Both the position numbers and the translations under genes were made by a program. Positions 25,049-32,794 of a stretch of 33,634 nt of DNA are shown in pieces. The notes under the pieces were generated by a model that worked only from the letters and a program-made list of their open reading frames with translations, was not told where the DNA came from and made no database searches. Origin of the DNA: Bacillota bacterium (GTDB lineage: Bacteria; Bacillota; Clostridia; Tissierellales; Sedimentibacteraceae); the NCBI GenBank assembly GCA_023416855.1, contig JAEZGU010000056.1, forward strand, positions 1-33,634, read 5' to 3'. Every line of letters starts with the position of its first letter. The first letter of the stretch is position 1.

Positions 25049-26959
25049 TTATAATACTAAGTATGATATATTAGCGTAATTATTTAATTTACTCTTTACA
25101 TATGTAGTTCTTTTATATGTTGGTACTAACTTCTCCAATAAATATATTATTTTCTCAACATCTGTATCATGTGCTGCTTTTTCCAATTCTCTGATTAATT
25201 CAAATAATTCTTGTTCATCAAAGTTTGTAGGTCTTTCGATAAAAATTTTATCTATATTTGTTTTCATTTGATTCTTGTCATGACTGATGAGTAGTTCTTC
25301 AAATAATTTTTCACCAGGTCTTAATCCGGTATATTCTATGTCTATATCAACTTCAGGTTCTAATCCAGAAAGTTTAATTAAGTTATATGCTAAATCCTTA
25401 ATCTTAACAGGCTCACCCATATCTAAAACAAAGATTTCTCCGCCTTCCGCCATAGATGATGCTCTAAGAACTAACTGAACAGCTTCTGGTATAGTCATAA
25501 AATATCTTGTTATTTCTTCATGAGTTAAAGTAACAGGACCACCTTCCTTTATTTGTTCTTTAAATAAAGGAATAACTGAACCGTTGCTACCAAGTACATT
25601 ACCAAATCGGACAGCAACAAAATCTGTTTTACTGTGACAATTATATGATTGTATAATCATCTCAGCAATTCTTTTTGTAGCTCCCATCACATTAGTAGGA
25701 TTGACAGCTTTATCAGTAGAAATAAGTACAAATTTTTCTACCTTATGCTCATGTGTAGCTTGAACTACGTTATATGTTCCTATTACATTGTTCTTAATTG
25801 CCTCCTCAGGATTTTTTTCCATCAATGGCACATGCTTATGTGCAGCTGCATGAAAAACAATATCTATATTATAGTTTGTGAAAATTTGATTTAATTTATT
25901 TTTATCTCTTATAGAAGCTATTTCTACTTCTATGTCAAGAGTATTTCTATATTGTCTGATTAATTCTTGCTGTATGCAATAAGCATTGTTTTCATATATA
26001 TCAAATATTATTAATTTCTTTGGTTCATATGATGATATTTGTCTACATAGCTCAGAACCTATAGAACCTCCACCGCCGGTAACAAGTACTGTTTTGCCCT
26101 GTATATATTCTTTCGTTAATGTACAATCTAAGGTTATTGGCTCTCTACCAAGCAAATCTTCTACCTGAACTTCCCTGATTTTATCCAATATATTTTTGTT
26201 ATCAGTTAATAAGCTATATACTTCAGGTAATATTTTTAGCTTGCATTTTGTGTTAGCACATAAATCCAATATTCTTTTTTTGTTTTCTTTATCTATAGAT
26301 GGAATAGAAAGAATAATTTCATCAATGTCAAATTTGTTTACCATTGATGGTATTTTTTCAGTAGATGATACTATAGGAACTGAATTTATTGATCTACCTA
26401 TTTTAGTTTTATCATCATCAACTATACATTTTACCATATAGTTATTCGGATTGTTTCTGTCAATTTCTTGAAGCATTGCTACAGTTGCCTGTCCAGCTCC
26501 TGCAATCATGATATTTGTATAATGACTTAGTTTTTTAGTATTCTTATCACCTATTATCAATATAGCCCTATAAACAATTCTGATTGCCATTGTACAAAAG
26601 CTTGTAACAAAAAATGCAACAATATATACATAATATCTAACAAAAATATTAAGTAACTTTGTTAAAATTAAAAATACCAAATTAGCTATAATATTTGCCT
26701 GTAAACATTTAAAGATATCCTGTATACCAGCATATCTCCAGATGTTCTTATATACTCCCATAAACACAAATGTGGTAATATATATAACAGTATATATATA
26801 CCATGTGTTCTCAAACCAATTAAATTTTTCTGGATGAACACCACTTATAATGTGGGGAGACAAAAATGATATTATTACAATAAATGTATCTATGAGTATA
26901 AGTATATATTTGCGATATTTATTTAATAATTTATAAATGTTATTATATAAATTAGTCAT
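25049..26959 (-). CDS. Membrane nucleotide-sugar 4,6-dehydratase, PglF/CapD-like
   Basis: A 636-residue protein of the long SDR class. Four transmembrane helices (about residues 17-38, 51-71, 85-103, 107-125) are followed by a CoA-binding-like Rossmann segment (IMIAGAGQATVAML) and the catalytic SDR domain with VTGGGGSIGSE (293-303), HAAAHKHVPLMEKNP and STDKAVNPTNVMGATKR, where the tyrosine of YxxxK is replaced by methionine as in PglF/FlmA dehydratases. It converts a UDP-HexNAc, typically UDP-GlcNAc, to the 4-keto-6-deoxy form. GGGGG lies just upstream of the ATG. The following aminotransferase suggests a bacillosamine-like product. CapD (4-ketosugar only) is the alternative role. Confidence 0.95.
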   Translation of the reverse strand: MTNLYNNIYKLLNKYRKYILILIDTFIVIISFLSPHIISGVHPEKFNWFENTWYIYTVIYITTFVFMGVYKNIWRYAGIQDIFKCLQANIIANLVFLILTKLLNIFVRYYVYIVAFFVTSFCTMAIRIVYRAILIIGDKNTKKLSHYTNIMIAGAGQATVAMLQEIDRNNPNNYMVKCIVDDDKTKIGRSINSVPIVSSTEKIPSMVNKFDIDEIILSIPSIDKENKKRILDLCANTKCKLKILPEVYSLLTDNKNILDKIREVQVEDLLGREPITLDCTLTKEYIQGKTVLVTGGGGSIGSELCRQISSYEPKKLIIFDIYENNAYCIQQELIRQYRNTLDIEVEIASIRDKNKLNQIFTNYNIDIVFHAAAHKHVPLMEKNPEEAIKNNVIGTYNVVQATHEHKVEKFVLISTDKAVNPTNVMGATKRIAEMIIQSYNCHSKTDFVAVRFGNVLGSNGSVIPLFKEQIKEGGPVTLTHEEITRYFMTIPEAVQLVLRASSMAEGGEIFVLDMGEPVKIKDLAYNLIKLSGLEPEVDIDIEYTGLRPGEKLFEELLISHDKNQMKTNIDKIFIERPTNFDEQELFELIRELEKAAHDTDVEKIIYLLEKLVPTYKRTTYVKSKLNNYANISYLVL

Positions 26960-26978
26960 ACGTCCCCCTAAAATTATT

Positions 26979-28811
26979 CTATGACATTTTTGTTTTTAAT
27001 TTAATGTTAATACCTATACCCAACCCAAGTAATATCCAAAATAACGGTGCTACACTTACTATGCTGTCATTAAACAGTCCAGCAAATAAATAACCTATAA
27101 TACTGATTAAAATTGATGCACCCATATACTTATCTATTGAATCATATATGATTTTACTATATAATTTTAGACTGCTAATAATATATATGCCTAATAAAGC
27201 TAAAAATGATAAAAGCGATATAACACCTGTATTGGTAGCAATCTGCAAGTAAAAGTTATGAGGTTTATCAACAATAGTATTAGGATCATAAAAAGTATTA
27301 GCCTTAGCTAATAAATCATCCTGTGGAAATGAGATTGGATAATTATCAGGACCTGAGCCATTCAAAACATACCCTTTCAATAAGGGTAATGTCCTTCCCC
27401 AAATATATCCTCTATTTGAAGCAAAAGTTTCAAATCCGTCTAACGGCTTAAATCTTTCAGCAGTTATAGTTTCTGTAATTCTACCACCAGAACTTAAATT
27501 TTTAACTTTACTATCTGTAAAATAAAAGTTAAAATTTCTGCCATATCGTGTAACGGTAACACCAGGATAATTTTTGGCTATAGTAATTTTATATCCTCCA
27601 TATCTTACATCGCTAATAAAAATATCATTACCCCTTATGATGATTTTCAATTCATTAAGATTTTCATCTAATAAATACAATTTATCTCCATCTATTCTAA
27701 AGTTTAATGTTTCTCTGTTAGTTATTATAGAAAATGTATCTTTTCCTAAAATTATATCTTCAAACTTAAATGCTTTTTCATCATTTTCTTTAATTTGCTC
27801 AATTTGTTCTTTTAAATTAAACACCTTTAATCTACTAAACAACTTACCTTCAGAAGCACTATTTAGCCCAAATAATAACACAACAAATACCAGTATAAGT
27901 CCTGTAAAGACAAACTTGTGCTTTAGTATAACCTTCCTAAACAACCACAAGGCAAACACTGCTGATACTGCTACACCAAAGTAACCTGCTCTTGAATTAC
28001 ATCCTATCCAAACAAATAGCATTAAGAGTACTGCTATTGCTGATATGATTCTTTGTTTTTTAGTTGTTGCTCCTAATAGGAAAGCAACTGATAAAGGCAA
28101 CATCAAGGTCGCAAAACTACCAACAAAATTGGTATTGAACAATGTACCATATATTGTTTTAGGTCCGAAGGAAAATGATAAGTCTTCTACTACTAAATTG
28201 TTTGGTAGTATTAGAGATTTACCTATTTCTGTTTGGAAGAAATCAAAACCAAAGTATTGTCCTACTCCTATGATTCCTTCTACTATCATTAGGAATAAAA
28301 AAGCATTAGCAAACAGATTTACATCTCGTTTGTTGTTAACAAAGTTTATTGTTAAGAATGTTAAAAGTATATAGCTTAGTAGTACAAACATACCCTGGTA
28401 CATATCTACAAAGCCCCATAGTGCTGTTGGTTTGTCTATAGCAAACATGGTTGATATTATTACAAATAGTGCGTATACACCAAGAGGTATATAGTATTGT
28501 TTTAGGTTTTTAAAGGGTAGTTTCTTTTGTGTATATAGGAATATATAAAATATAAGTGCAATTGTTGTTAATGCTACTACCCACCATGCTTTCCAATAAC
28601 TGAAGAAATCTAAATACTGTTGTTGACCTGTCCAATATAAGCTTTGAACTGTACCTGAGAGATCAACATATTTTGCATATACAATCAAAGGAACAAAACC
28701 AGCTATTAATAACAGCGGTAAGAAATAAAATGTTGATAATTTTTTGTTTTCATAATCTATGGTTATAGTATTTTTAATTTTATTTTCTTTATTTTCGTTT
28801 TTAATTTTCAC
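26979..28811 (-). CDS. O-antigen ligase/polymerase family protein (Wzy_C) with large extracellular insert
   Basis: A 610-residue membrane protein. About ten hydrophobic helices are arranged around a roughly 140-residue region rich in short strands (around residues 330-470: DTFSIITNRETLNFRIDGDKLYLLDENLNELK, then RYGRNFNFYF). After it comes the hallmark loop NRGYIWGRTLPLLKGYVLNGSGPDNYPISFPQDD and VDKPHNFYLQIATNTG (Wzy_C signature), then three final helices. Such proteins polymerise or transfer lipid-linked glycans. The GTG at 28811 is chosen: GGGGT lies upstream and the only earlier ATG, at 28862, overlaps the promoter spacer. The insert is unlike a standard WaaL loop and may be a glycan-binding domain. 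Confidence 0.9.
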   Translation of the reverse strand: MKIKNENKENKIKNTITIDYENKKLSTFYFLPLLLIAGFVPLIVYAKYVDLSGTVQSLYWTGQQQYLDFFSYWKAWWVVALTTIALIFYIFLYTQKKLPFKNLKQYYIPLGVYALFVIISTMFAIDKPTALWGFVDMYQGMFVLLSYILLTFLTINFVNNKRDVNLFANAFLFLMIVEGIIGVGQYFGFDFFQTEIGKSLILPNNLVVEDLSFSFGPKTIYGTLFNTNFVGSFATLMLPLSVAFLLGATTKKQRIISAIAVLLMLFVWIGCNSRAGYFGVAVSAVFALWLFRKVILKHKFVFTGLILVFVVLLFGLNSASEGKLFSRLKVFNLKEQIEQIKENDEKAFKFEDIILGKDTFSIITNRETLNFRIDGDKLYLLDENLNELKIIIRGNDIFISDVRYGGYKITIAKNYPGVTVTRYGRNFNFYFTDSKVKNLSSGGRITETITAERFKPLDGFETFASNRGYIWGRTLPLLKGYVLNGSGPDNYPISFPQDDLLAKANTFYDPNTIVDKPHNFYLQIATNTGVISLLSFLALLGIYIISSLKLYSKIIYDSIDKYMGASILISIIGYLFAGLFNDSIVSVAPLFWILLGLGIGINIKLKTKMS

Positions 28812-28852
28812 GTTATTACCCCGCAATTTATGGTCTATATTTGTCGTATAAT

Positions 28853-28881
28853 ATTGTAACACCTTATGTTGGATGTTGCAA
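28853..28881 (-). promoter_or_regulatory. Promoter for the polysaccharide operon
   Basis: On the minus strand TTGCAA (28876-28881), a 17-base spacer and TACAAT (28853-28858) lie about 42 bases before the GTG at 28811. It is the best promoter in the gap between the LCP gene and the polymerase gene, so much of the downstream locus could be expressed from it as well as from the LCP promoter. Confidence 0.55.
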
Positions 28882-28974
28882 TGTTTTTTAAATTATAAAT
28901 ATGGAATATATGGAATTATATATATGATTAGAGATCCTTCGCTGGTGCTCTGGATTACGTGATGATGGAAGGGC

Positions 28975-29973
28975 TTAATATCCTATATATTCCTTTAACA
29001 GTTCTCTGTTTTTAGGAAGGTCCGGAATTAATACTGCCATATCGTTAATTGTAGCAGGCGTGAATGTACCATCTGCTGGTATGCGATATGTTTCTATCTC
29101 TGAAACATCCATGAGTATCACATTGGTTACAAGGCCTAATATCTGTGGACTTGTTAAATTGGTTGTAATTAGTGGCAATATGTCATCTGCTATACTTAGA
29201 AGTGTTTTAATATTTGAGTCTTTTAGCTTGTTAAAAACTGAAATTAGTACTTTTCTTTGTCTTTCAGTACGCTCATAATCATCATGTCCTATGTATCTGA
29301 TTCTGGCATACTTTAAAGCTGTCTCACCATTTAGGTTATTTGTTCCGGATTTTAAAGATAATCCGCTTTGTTTGCTGAGATAATATGCCTCATCTCTATT
29401 TAATTCTATATCTACTCCACCGATTTTATCTATTATTTCTTCAAAGCCCGCAAAATCTACTTCTATGCATCCATCTATCCTTACCTGAAAATTCACCTTT
29501 ACCGTTTCTGTTAAAAGATCCATCCCACCTATAGCATATGATGCATTGATTCTATTGTCATCATAATTAGGTATTTGCACGTACATATCTCTCATAAGAG
29601 ATGTTAATTTTATAGAGTTGCTTTTTTTATTAACAGTTGCAATTATCATGGAATCAGACCTGGGGTTATTTTCTTCAGAGCTAATGTCTTTACCGATTAA
29701 AAGAATATTAACTATGTCTTTGTTAGTCAATATGTCTGTGTCTTTATCTTTTATAAATAAATCTTTGTTATCAACCCTTGGCTCACTGTGTCTACTGGGC
29801 ATATTGTCATTTATTTCAACAGCTGGATTTGTAACTAATTGTTGTTCTTGATAATTGATTTTATTAAACATTGAGTTTAGATATATACCGCCTATAGCTA
29901 ATATAATTAGTAATGCTGATAAAGCAATTTTATAGATTTTTTTATTTAATATAATGTTTTTTAATTTTCGCAT
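28975..29973 (-). CDS. LytR-CpsA-Psr (LCP) family glycopolymer ligase
   Basis: A 332-residue protein with an N-terminal cytoplasmic basic stretch and one transmembrane helix (IALSALLIILAIGGIYLNSMF), then an extracellular LCP domain. Family motifs are visible: NILLIGKDISSEENNPRSDSMIIATVNKKSNSIKLTSLMRDMYVQIPNY, RINASYAIGG, and YARIRYIGHDDYERTERQRKVL with the arginines that bind the pyrophosphate of lipid-linked polymers. LCP enzymes attach teichoic acids or capsule to peptidoglycan; here it probably anchors the polysaccharide made by the following genes. It has its own promoter (30006-30034), and the terminator upstream isolates it from the EAL gene. The start ATG follows GACAGAGAGAC, a modest binding site. 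Confidence 0.93.
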   Translation of the reverse strand: MRKLKNIILNKKIYKIALSALLIILAIGGIYLNSMFNKINYQEQQLVTNPAVEINDNMPSRHSEPRVDNKDLFIKDKDTDILTNKDIVNILLIGKDISSEENNPRSDSMIIATVNKKSNSIKLTSLMRDMYVQIPNYDDNRINASYAIGGMDLLTETVKVNFQVRIDGCIEVDFAGFEEIIDKIGGVDIELNRDEAYYLSKQSGLSLKSGTNNLNGETALKYARIRYIGHDDYERTERQRKVLISVFNKLKDSNIKTLLSIADDILPLITTNLTSPQILGLVTNVILMDVSEIETYRIPADGTFTPATINDMAVLIPDLPKNRELLKEYIGY

Positions 29974-30005
29974 GTCTCTCTGTCCTATTTTTTAGTAATT
30001 ATATT

Positions 30006-30034
30006 ATTATATAATTATGGAAACTTTTATTCAA
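30006..30034 (-). promoter_or_regulatory. Promoter for the LCP gene
   Basis: On the minus strand TTGAAT (30029-30034), a 17-base spacer and a perfect TATAAT (30006-30011) lie 33 bases before the LCP start codon and just downstream of the EAL-gene terminator. Spacing and boxes agree well with a sigma-A promoter. Confidence 0.65.
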
Positions 30035-30052
30035 CCGTTTTTTAATTGCATA

Positions 30053-30078
30053 AAAAAACCTTCGATTGAAGGTTTTTT
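30053..30078. terminator. Intrinsic terminator after the EAL gene
   Basis: AAAAAACCTTC (30053-30063), loop GATT, then GAAGGTTTTTT (30068-30078). The stem ends in T6 on each strand; on the minus strand it lies about 25 bases beyond the EAL gene's stop and ahead of the LCP promoter. It could work in both directions. Confidence 0.8.
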
Positions 30079-30081
30079 GCC

Positions 30082-30107
30082 GGAACGACACGGGGGTCGT
30101 TCCCTAC
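30082..30107. repeat. REP-like palindrome, copy 1
   Basis: GGAACGAC (30082-30089) pairs with GTCGTTCC (30096-30103) across a 6-base loop, followed by CTAC. A degraded copy occurs at 32622. The GTAG at its edge (minus strand) supplies the TAG stop of the EAL gene, so the repeat overlaps the gene's end. Confidence 0.7.
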
Positions 30108-31741
30108 TTGATGATATACTCCTCCAACTCATCCGGTGGGAGTGGTTTGGAGTAATAGTATCCTTGTATCATGTCGCAATCTACTATTTTTAGTGTTTCT
30201 ACTTGCTCTATCATTTCTACACCTTCTGCTACTACCTTAATTCCTAAGCGGTGTGCTGCGTTGATTATATAATCTACTATGATTAGCTTTTCGTCCTTTA
30301 TGATTTTGTCTATGAAAATTTTATCTATTTTGAGATAATCAAATTTATCTGCAAAGTCCACTAAGTTTTTCAAAGAATTATAGCCTGTCCCATAGTCATC
30401 AAGGGATATTTTTATACCCATGTTTTTTAAACTTTTCAATGTTTGTGCTGCTGTTTCTCCGTCATTGATGATGGAGCGTTCGGTTAATTCAAACTGTATA
30501 TTTTTAGGCTTTATATTGTTTTCTTCTATACATTCTTTTACATAATCTATAAAGGTTTCATCTGATAGATCTCTTGCTGATACATTTATGGAAACAGGTG
30601 TTTCTATACCTTTTTCATTCCATTTTTTTATTTGCTCGATTACGTTTTTTATTACCCACTTTGTAATTTCATTGATAAAACCTGCATCTTCGGCTATTTT
30701 AATCAGTTCTGCTATAGACATATTGTTATGATTTGTATCATTCCATTTTAGCAATGCTTCAACACTTATTACCTGATTTGTTTTTACATTGACTATAGGT
30801 TGATAGTGCATTATAAACATATTGTCTTTCAATGCATGATACAGCTTTACAAGGTCTTGATAATATCTTTCTTTTTCTTTTTCTGCCTTTTCATCGTATA
30901 TCATTACATCATTATGTGTCATTTTAGATTGTTCTAATGATTTGCCCAACATAACAATGATTTTGTCTATGTTTGTTTCATGCAATGGATAATTTACTAT
31001 ACCTGCTTTTATAACCGGCGATATAGGCAAATCATCTATGTATATAGGATTTTTAGTGTGTAGAATAAATTTTTTAGCTACGTTGTATGCAGTATCTATA
31101 TTGCAATCCGGTATCATAACGGCTATTTTGTTTCCATAAGCTGAATAAACACAAGTATTGCAGAAGAACTCTGCTGCTATTTCATGCAATTTAATATATG
31201 ATTTATTGCCTATTTCAAAATCTACATATTGTTTAATCATATCTATGTTTTCGTATTTAAATAATATTATTGTTATGCTTGAATGCTTTTTGCTATTTAT
31301 TAGTTCATGTAAATCAACCTTCAATTTATTTAAATTATGATATCCTGTAGTAATATCTTCATATGCTTTCTTTTTTTCTAATTCATTAAATTTATTTACT
31401 TGATTTGAAATTTTCCCCACGATTAAAACAATTACTATAGAAATAACAATTCTGAAAATCCACATGGCAGGAGGTTGCATAGCTTTTGTAGCTGCATATG
31501 GCATAAAAGGGCCTACAGCTAACCCTGCTATAACAGATATTATAATGCCATCTTTTATACCGTATTTTATAACAGTTATGAGTATGGGTATATATAGCAC
31601 CTGAACAAAAGATGATGCACCGCCGGTAATATATACTATAATAGTTATTATAGTAATTTGCACCAAAACAAACGTTATCCAGGATAACTTACTATTGATG
31701 TCATTATAGTTTTTAATTATATTTGTCAATTTTCTATACAT
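30104..31741 (-). CDS. Membrane EAL-domain c-di-GMP phosphodiesterase with degenerate GGDEF
   Basis: A 545-residue protein. Four to five N-terminal hydrophobic helices (about residues 20-110) form a sensor-like membrane part, followed by a GGDEF domain in which the active loop reads AYGNKIAVMI (around 201-210), so it should not make c-di-GMP. The EAL domain is complete: HYQPIVNVKTNQVISVEALLKW, INVSARDL, FELTERS, SLDDYGTGYNSL, KIDKIFI, VVAEGVE and QGYYYSKPLPPDEL, keeping the metal-binding and catalytic residues. It likely degrades c-di-GMP. The ATG at 31741 has GGGGAG seven bases upstream; an in-frame start at 31819 would lie upstream of the promoter found here. Location next to a polysaccharide locus suggests a link to surface glycan control; this is inference. 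Confidence 0.9.
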   Translation of the reverse strand: MYRKLTNIIKNYNDINSKLSWITFVLVQITIITIIVYITGGASSFVQVLYIPILITVIKYGIKDGIIISVIAGLAVGPFMPYAATKAMQPPAMWIFRIVISIVIVLIVGKISNQVNKFNELEKKKAYEDITTGYHNLNKLKVDLHELINSKKHSSITIILFKYENIDMIKQYVDFEIGNKSYIKLHEIAAEFFCNTCVYSAYGNKIAVMIPDCNIDTAYNVAKKFILHTKNPIYIDDLPISPVIKAGIVNYPLHETNIDKIIVMLGKSLEQSKMTHNDVMIYDEKAEKEKERYYQDLVKLYHALKDNMFIMHYQPIVNVKTNQVISVEALLKWNDTNHNNMSIAELIKIAEDAGFINEITKWVIKNVIEQIKKWNEKGIETPVSINVSARDLSDETFIDYVKECIEENNIKPKNIQFELTERSIINDGETAAQTLKSLKNMGIKISLDDYGTGYNSLKNLVDFADKFDYLKIDKIFIDKIIKDEKLIIVDYIINAAHRLGIKVVAEGVEMIEQVETLKIVDCDMIQGYYYSKPLPPDELEEYIIK

Positions 31742-31762
31742 AAATTTTCTCCCCTCAAACCC

Positions 31763-31791
31763 ATTATATATATTTCGACAGATTGTGTAAA
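31763..31791 (-). promoter_or_regulatory. Promoter for the EAL gene
   Basis: On the minus strand TTTACA (31786-31791), a 17-base spacer and a perfect TATAAT (31763-31768) lie 22 bases before the ATG at 31741, between the nagB terminator and the EAL gene. The transcript would have a very short leader, which supports the 31741 start. Confidence 0.65.
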
Positions 31792-31819
31792 AATTTAGAG
31801 GTGTTTTAGAAAAAAACAT

Positions 31820-31840
31820 AAAAAAAGGGGTTTAACCCCA
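31820..31840 (-). terminator. Intrinsic terminator after nagB
   Basis: On the minus strand GGGG-TTAAA-CCCC followed by TTTTTT; it begins six bases beyond the nagB stop. The stem is short but GC-rich, and the T-run is perfect. Confidence 0.75.
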
Positions 31841-31845
31841 AATAT

Positions 31846-32577
31846 TTATTTTATAATTTTTTTTGCTGCTTCTTTATCTAAAATTAAAGTTACGTTATTG
31901 TGCATTTGCAGCATTGAAGCAGGTACCTGTGGAGTGATTTTACCATTGACCATCTTAGCTATTGCATCTGATTTTGCTTCTCCTGTTGCTATTAAAACAA
32001 CTTTCTTGGCTGAATTAATTGTTTTGACACCCATTGTTATGGCTGTTGTTGGCACGTCCTCTATTTTATCAAAAAATCTTGCGTTAGCTTCTATTGTAGT
32101 TTGAGTTAGCTTAACTTCATGTGTATATGGTTCGAAATATTCATTTGGTTCATTAAACCCTATATGTCCGTTGTTACCTATACCTAAAAACATTATATCC
32201 ATAGGGCCTTCTGTTTTTATTTTGTTTTCATATCTTTTAGCTTCTTCATGTATGTCTTTTGCCATACCGTTTGGTATGTTTATATTTTCAGGTTTCAAAT
32301 TAACCTGAGAGTACAAGTTTTCGTTCATATAATAATAGTAGCTCTGATGGTTATTTTTATCTAATCCTACATATTCGTCTAAATTAAATACTCTGACACT
32401 TTCAAACGAAATATTATTTCTCTTATATTCTTCTACTGCTATTTTATACATTCCTATTGGTGTACTGCCAGTGGGTAATCCTAATACCGCTGTTGGTTTA
32501 TTTTTAATTGTGTTTATTAAGTACTCTGCTGCTGTAATACTCACTTCTTGATAATTATTTTTGATAATTATTTCCAT
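31846..32577 (-). CDS. nagB: Glucosamine-6-phosphate deaminase
   Basis: A 243-residue enzyme starting MEIIIKNNYQEVSITAAEYLINTIKNKPTAVLGLPTGSTPIGMY. The phosphate-binding GLPTGSTP, LDEYVGLDKNNHQSYYYYM (catalytic Asp), GIGNNGHIGFNEP (ring-opening histidine) and TMGVKTINSAKKVVLIATGEAKS are all family signatures. It converts glucosamine-6-phosphate to fructose-6-phosphate and ammonia, feeding amino sugars into glycolysis. The ATG at 32577 has AAAGGGA upstream; the in-frame start at 32631 falls within the REP-like sequence and has no binding site. Length is normal. A terminator follows. Confidence 0.96.
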   Translation of the reverse strand: MEIIIKNNYQEVSITAAEYLINTIKNKPTAVLGLPTGSTPIGMYKIAVEEYKRNNISFESVRVFNLDEYVGLDKNNHQSYYYYMNENLYSQVNLKPENINIPNGMAKDIHEEAKRYENKIKTEGPMDIMFLGIGNNGHIGFNEPNEYFEPYTHEVKLTQTTIEANARFFDKIEDVPTTAITMGVKTINSAKKVVLIATGEAKSDAIAKMVNGKITPQVPASMLQMHNNVTLILDKEAAKKIIK

Positions 32578-32756
32578 TTCATTCCCTTTCTGAAGAATAA
32601 TATTATTATTTAAAAAAATACGGAACGACACGGAGGTCTTTCCCTACGGGTCGACAGCCATGTTTATATAGGTTACCATAAGCTTGGCTTTATTTCAAGG
32701 ATAAAAGGACATCCCTTATTGATAATTAATTATATAAAAATATAAAAAATTTTTTA
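32578..32756. other. Leader region between nagB and the RNA promoter
   Basis: About 180 bases without a gene. It carries the REP-like copy at 32622-32647 and the nagB binding site. GGATGTCCTTTTATCC (minus strand, near 32698-32713) is partly symmetric. I could not place a convincing nagB promoter. Confidence 0.4.
32622..32647. repeat. REP-like palindrome, copy 2 (degraded)
   Basis: GGAACGACACGGAGGTCTTTCC shares 20 of 22 bases with the copy at 30082, and CTAC follows in both; one change breaks the stem (GTCTTTCC for GTCGTTCC). It lies in the nagB leader. Confidence 0.6.
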
Positions 32757-32784
32757 TTGTTTTATGTTTAAAGCAACTTATAAG
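32757..32784 (+). promoter_or_regulatory. Possible promoter for the structured RNA
   Basis: TTGTTT (32757-32762), a 16-base spacer and TATAAG (32779-32784); an alternative -10 TATATT lies at 32788-32793. Neither is strong, and the exact RNA start is unknown. Confidence 0.35.
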
Positions 32785-32794
32785 GGGTATATTA

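Noticed and set aside
28812..28862. Seventeen-residue N-terminal extension (MLQYYTTNIDHKLRGNN) of the Wzy_C protein
   Set aside because: Its ATG overlaps the spacer of a good promoter and has no binding site, whereas the GTG at 28811 has GGGGT at proper distance.
28927..28973. AGATCCTTCGCT...GATGGAAGGG sequence after the LCP gene resembling a dispersed clostridial repeat
   Set aside because: Only one copy is in the window and the resemblance is from memory. Its weak CCTTC/GAAGG pairing has no T-run, so I do not call it a terminator or repeat.
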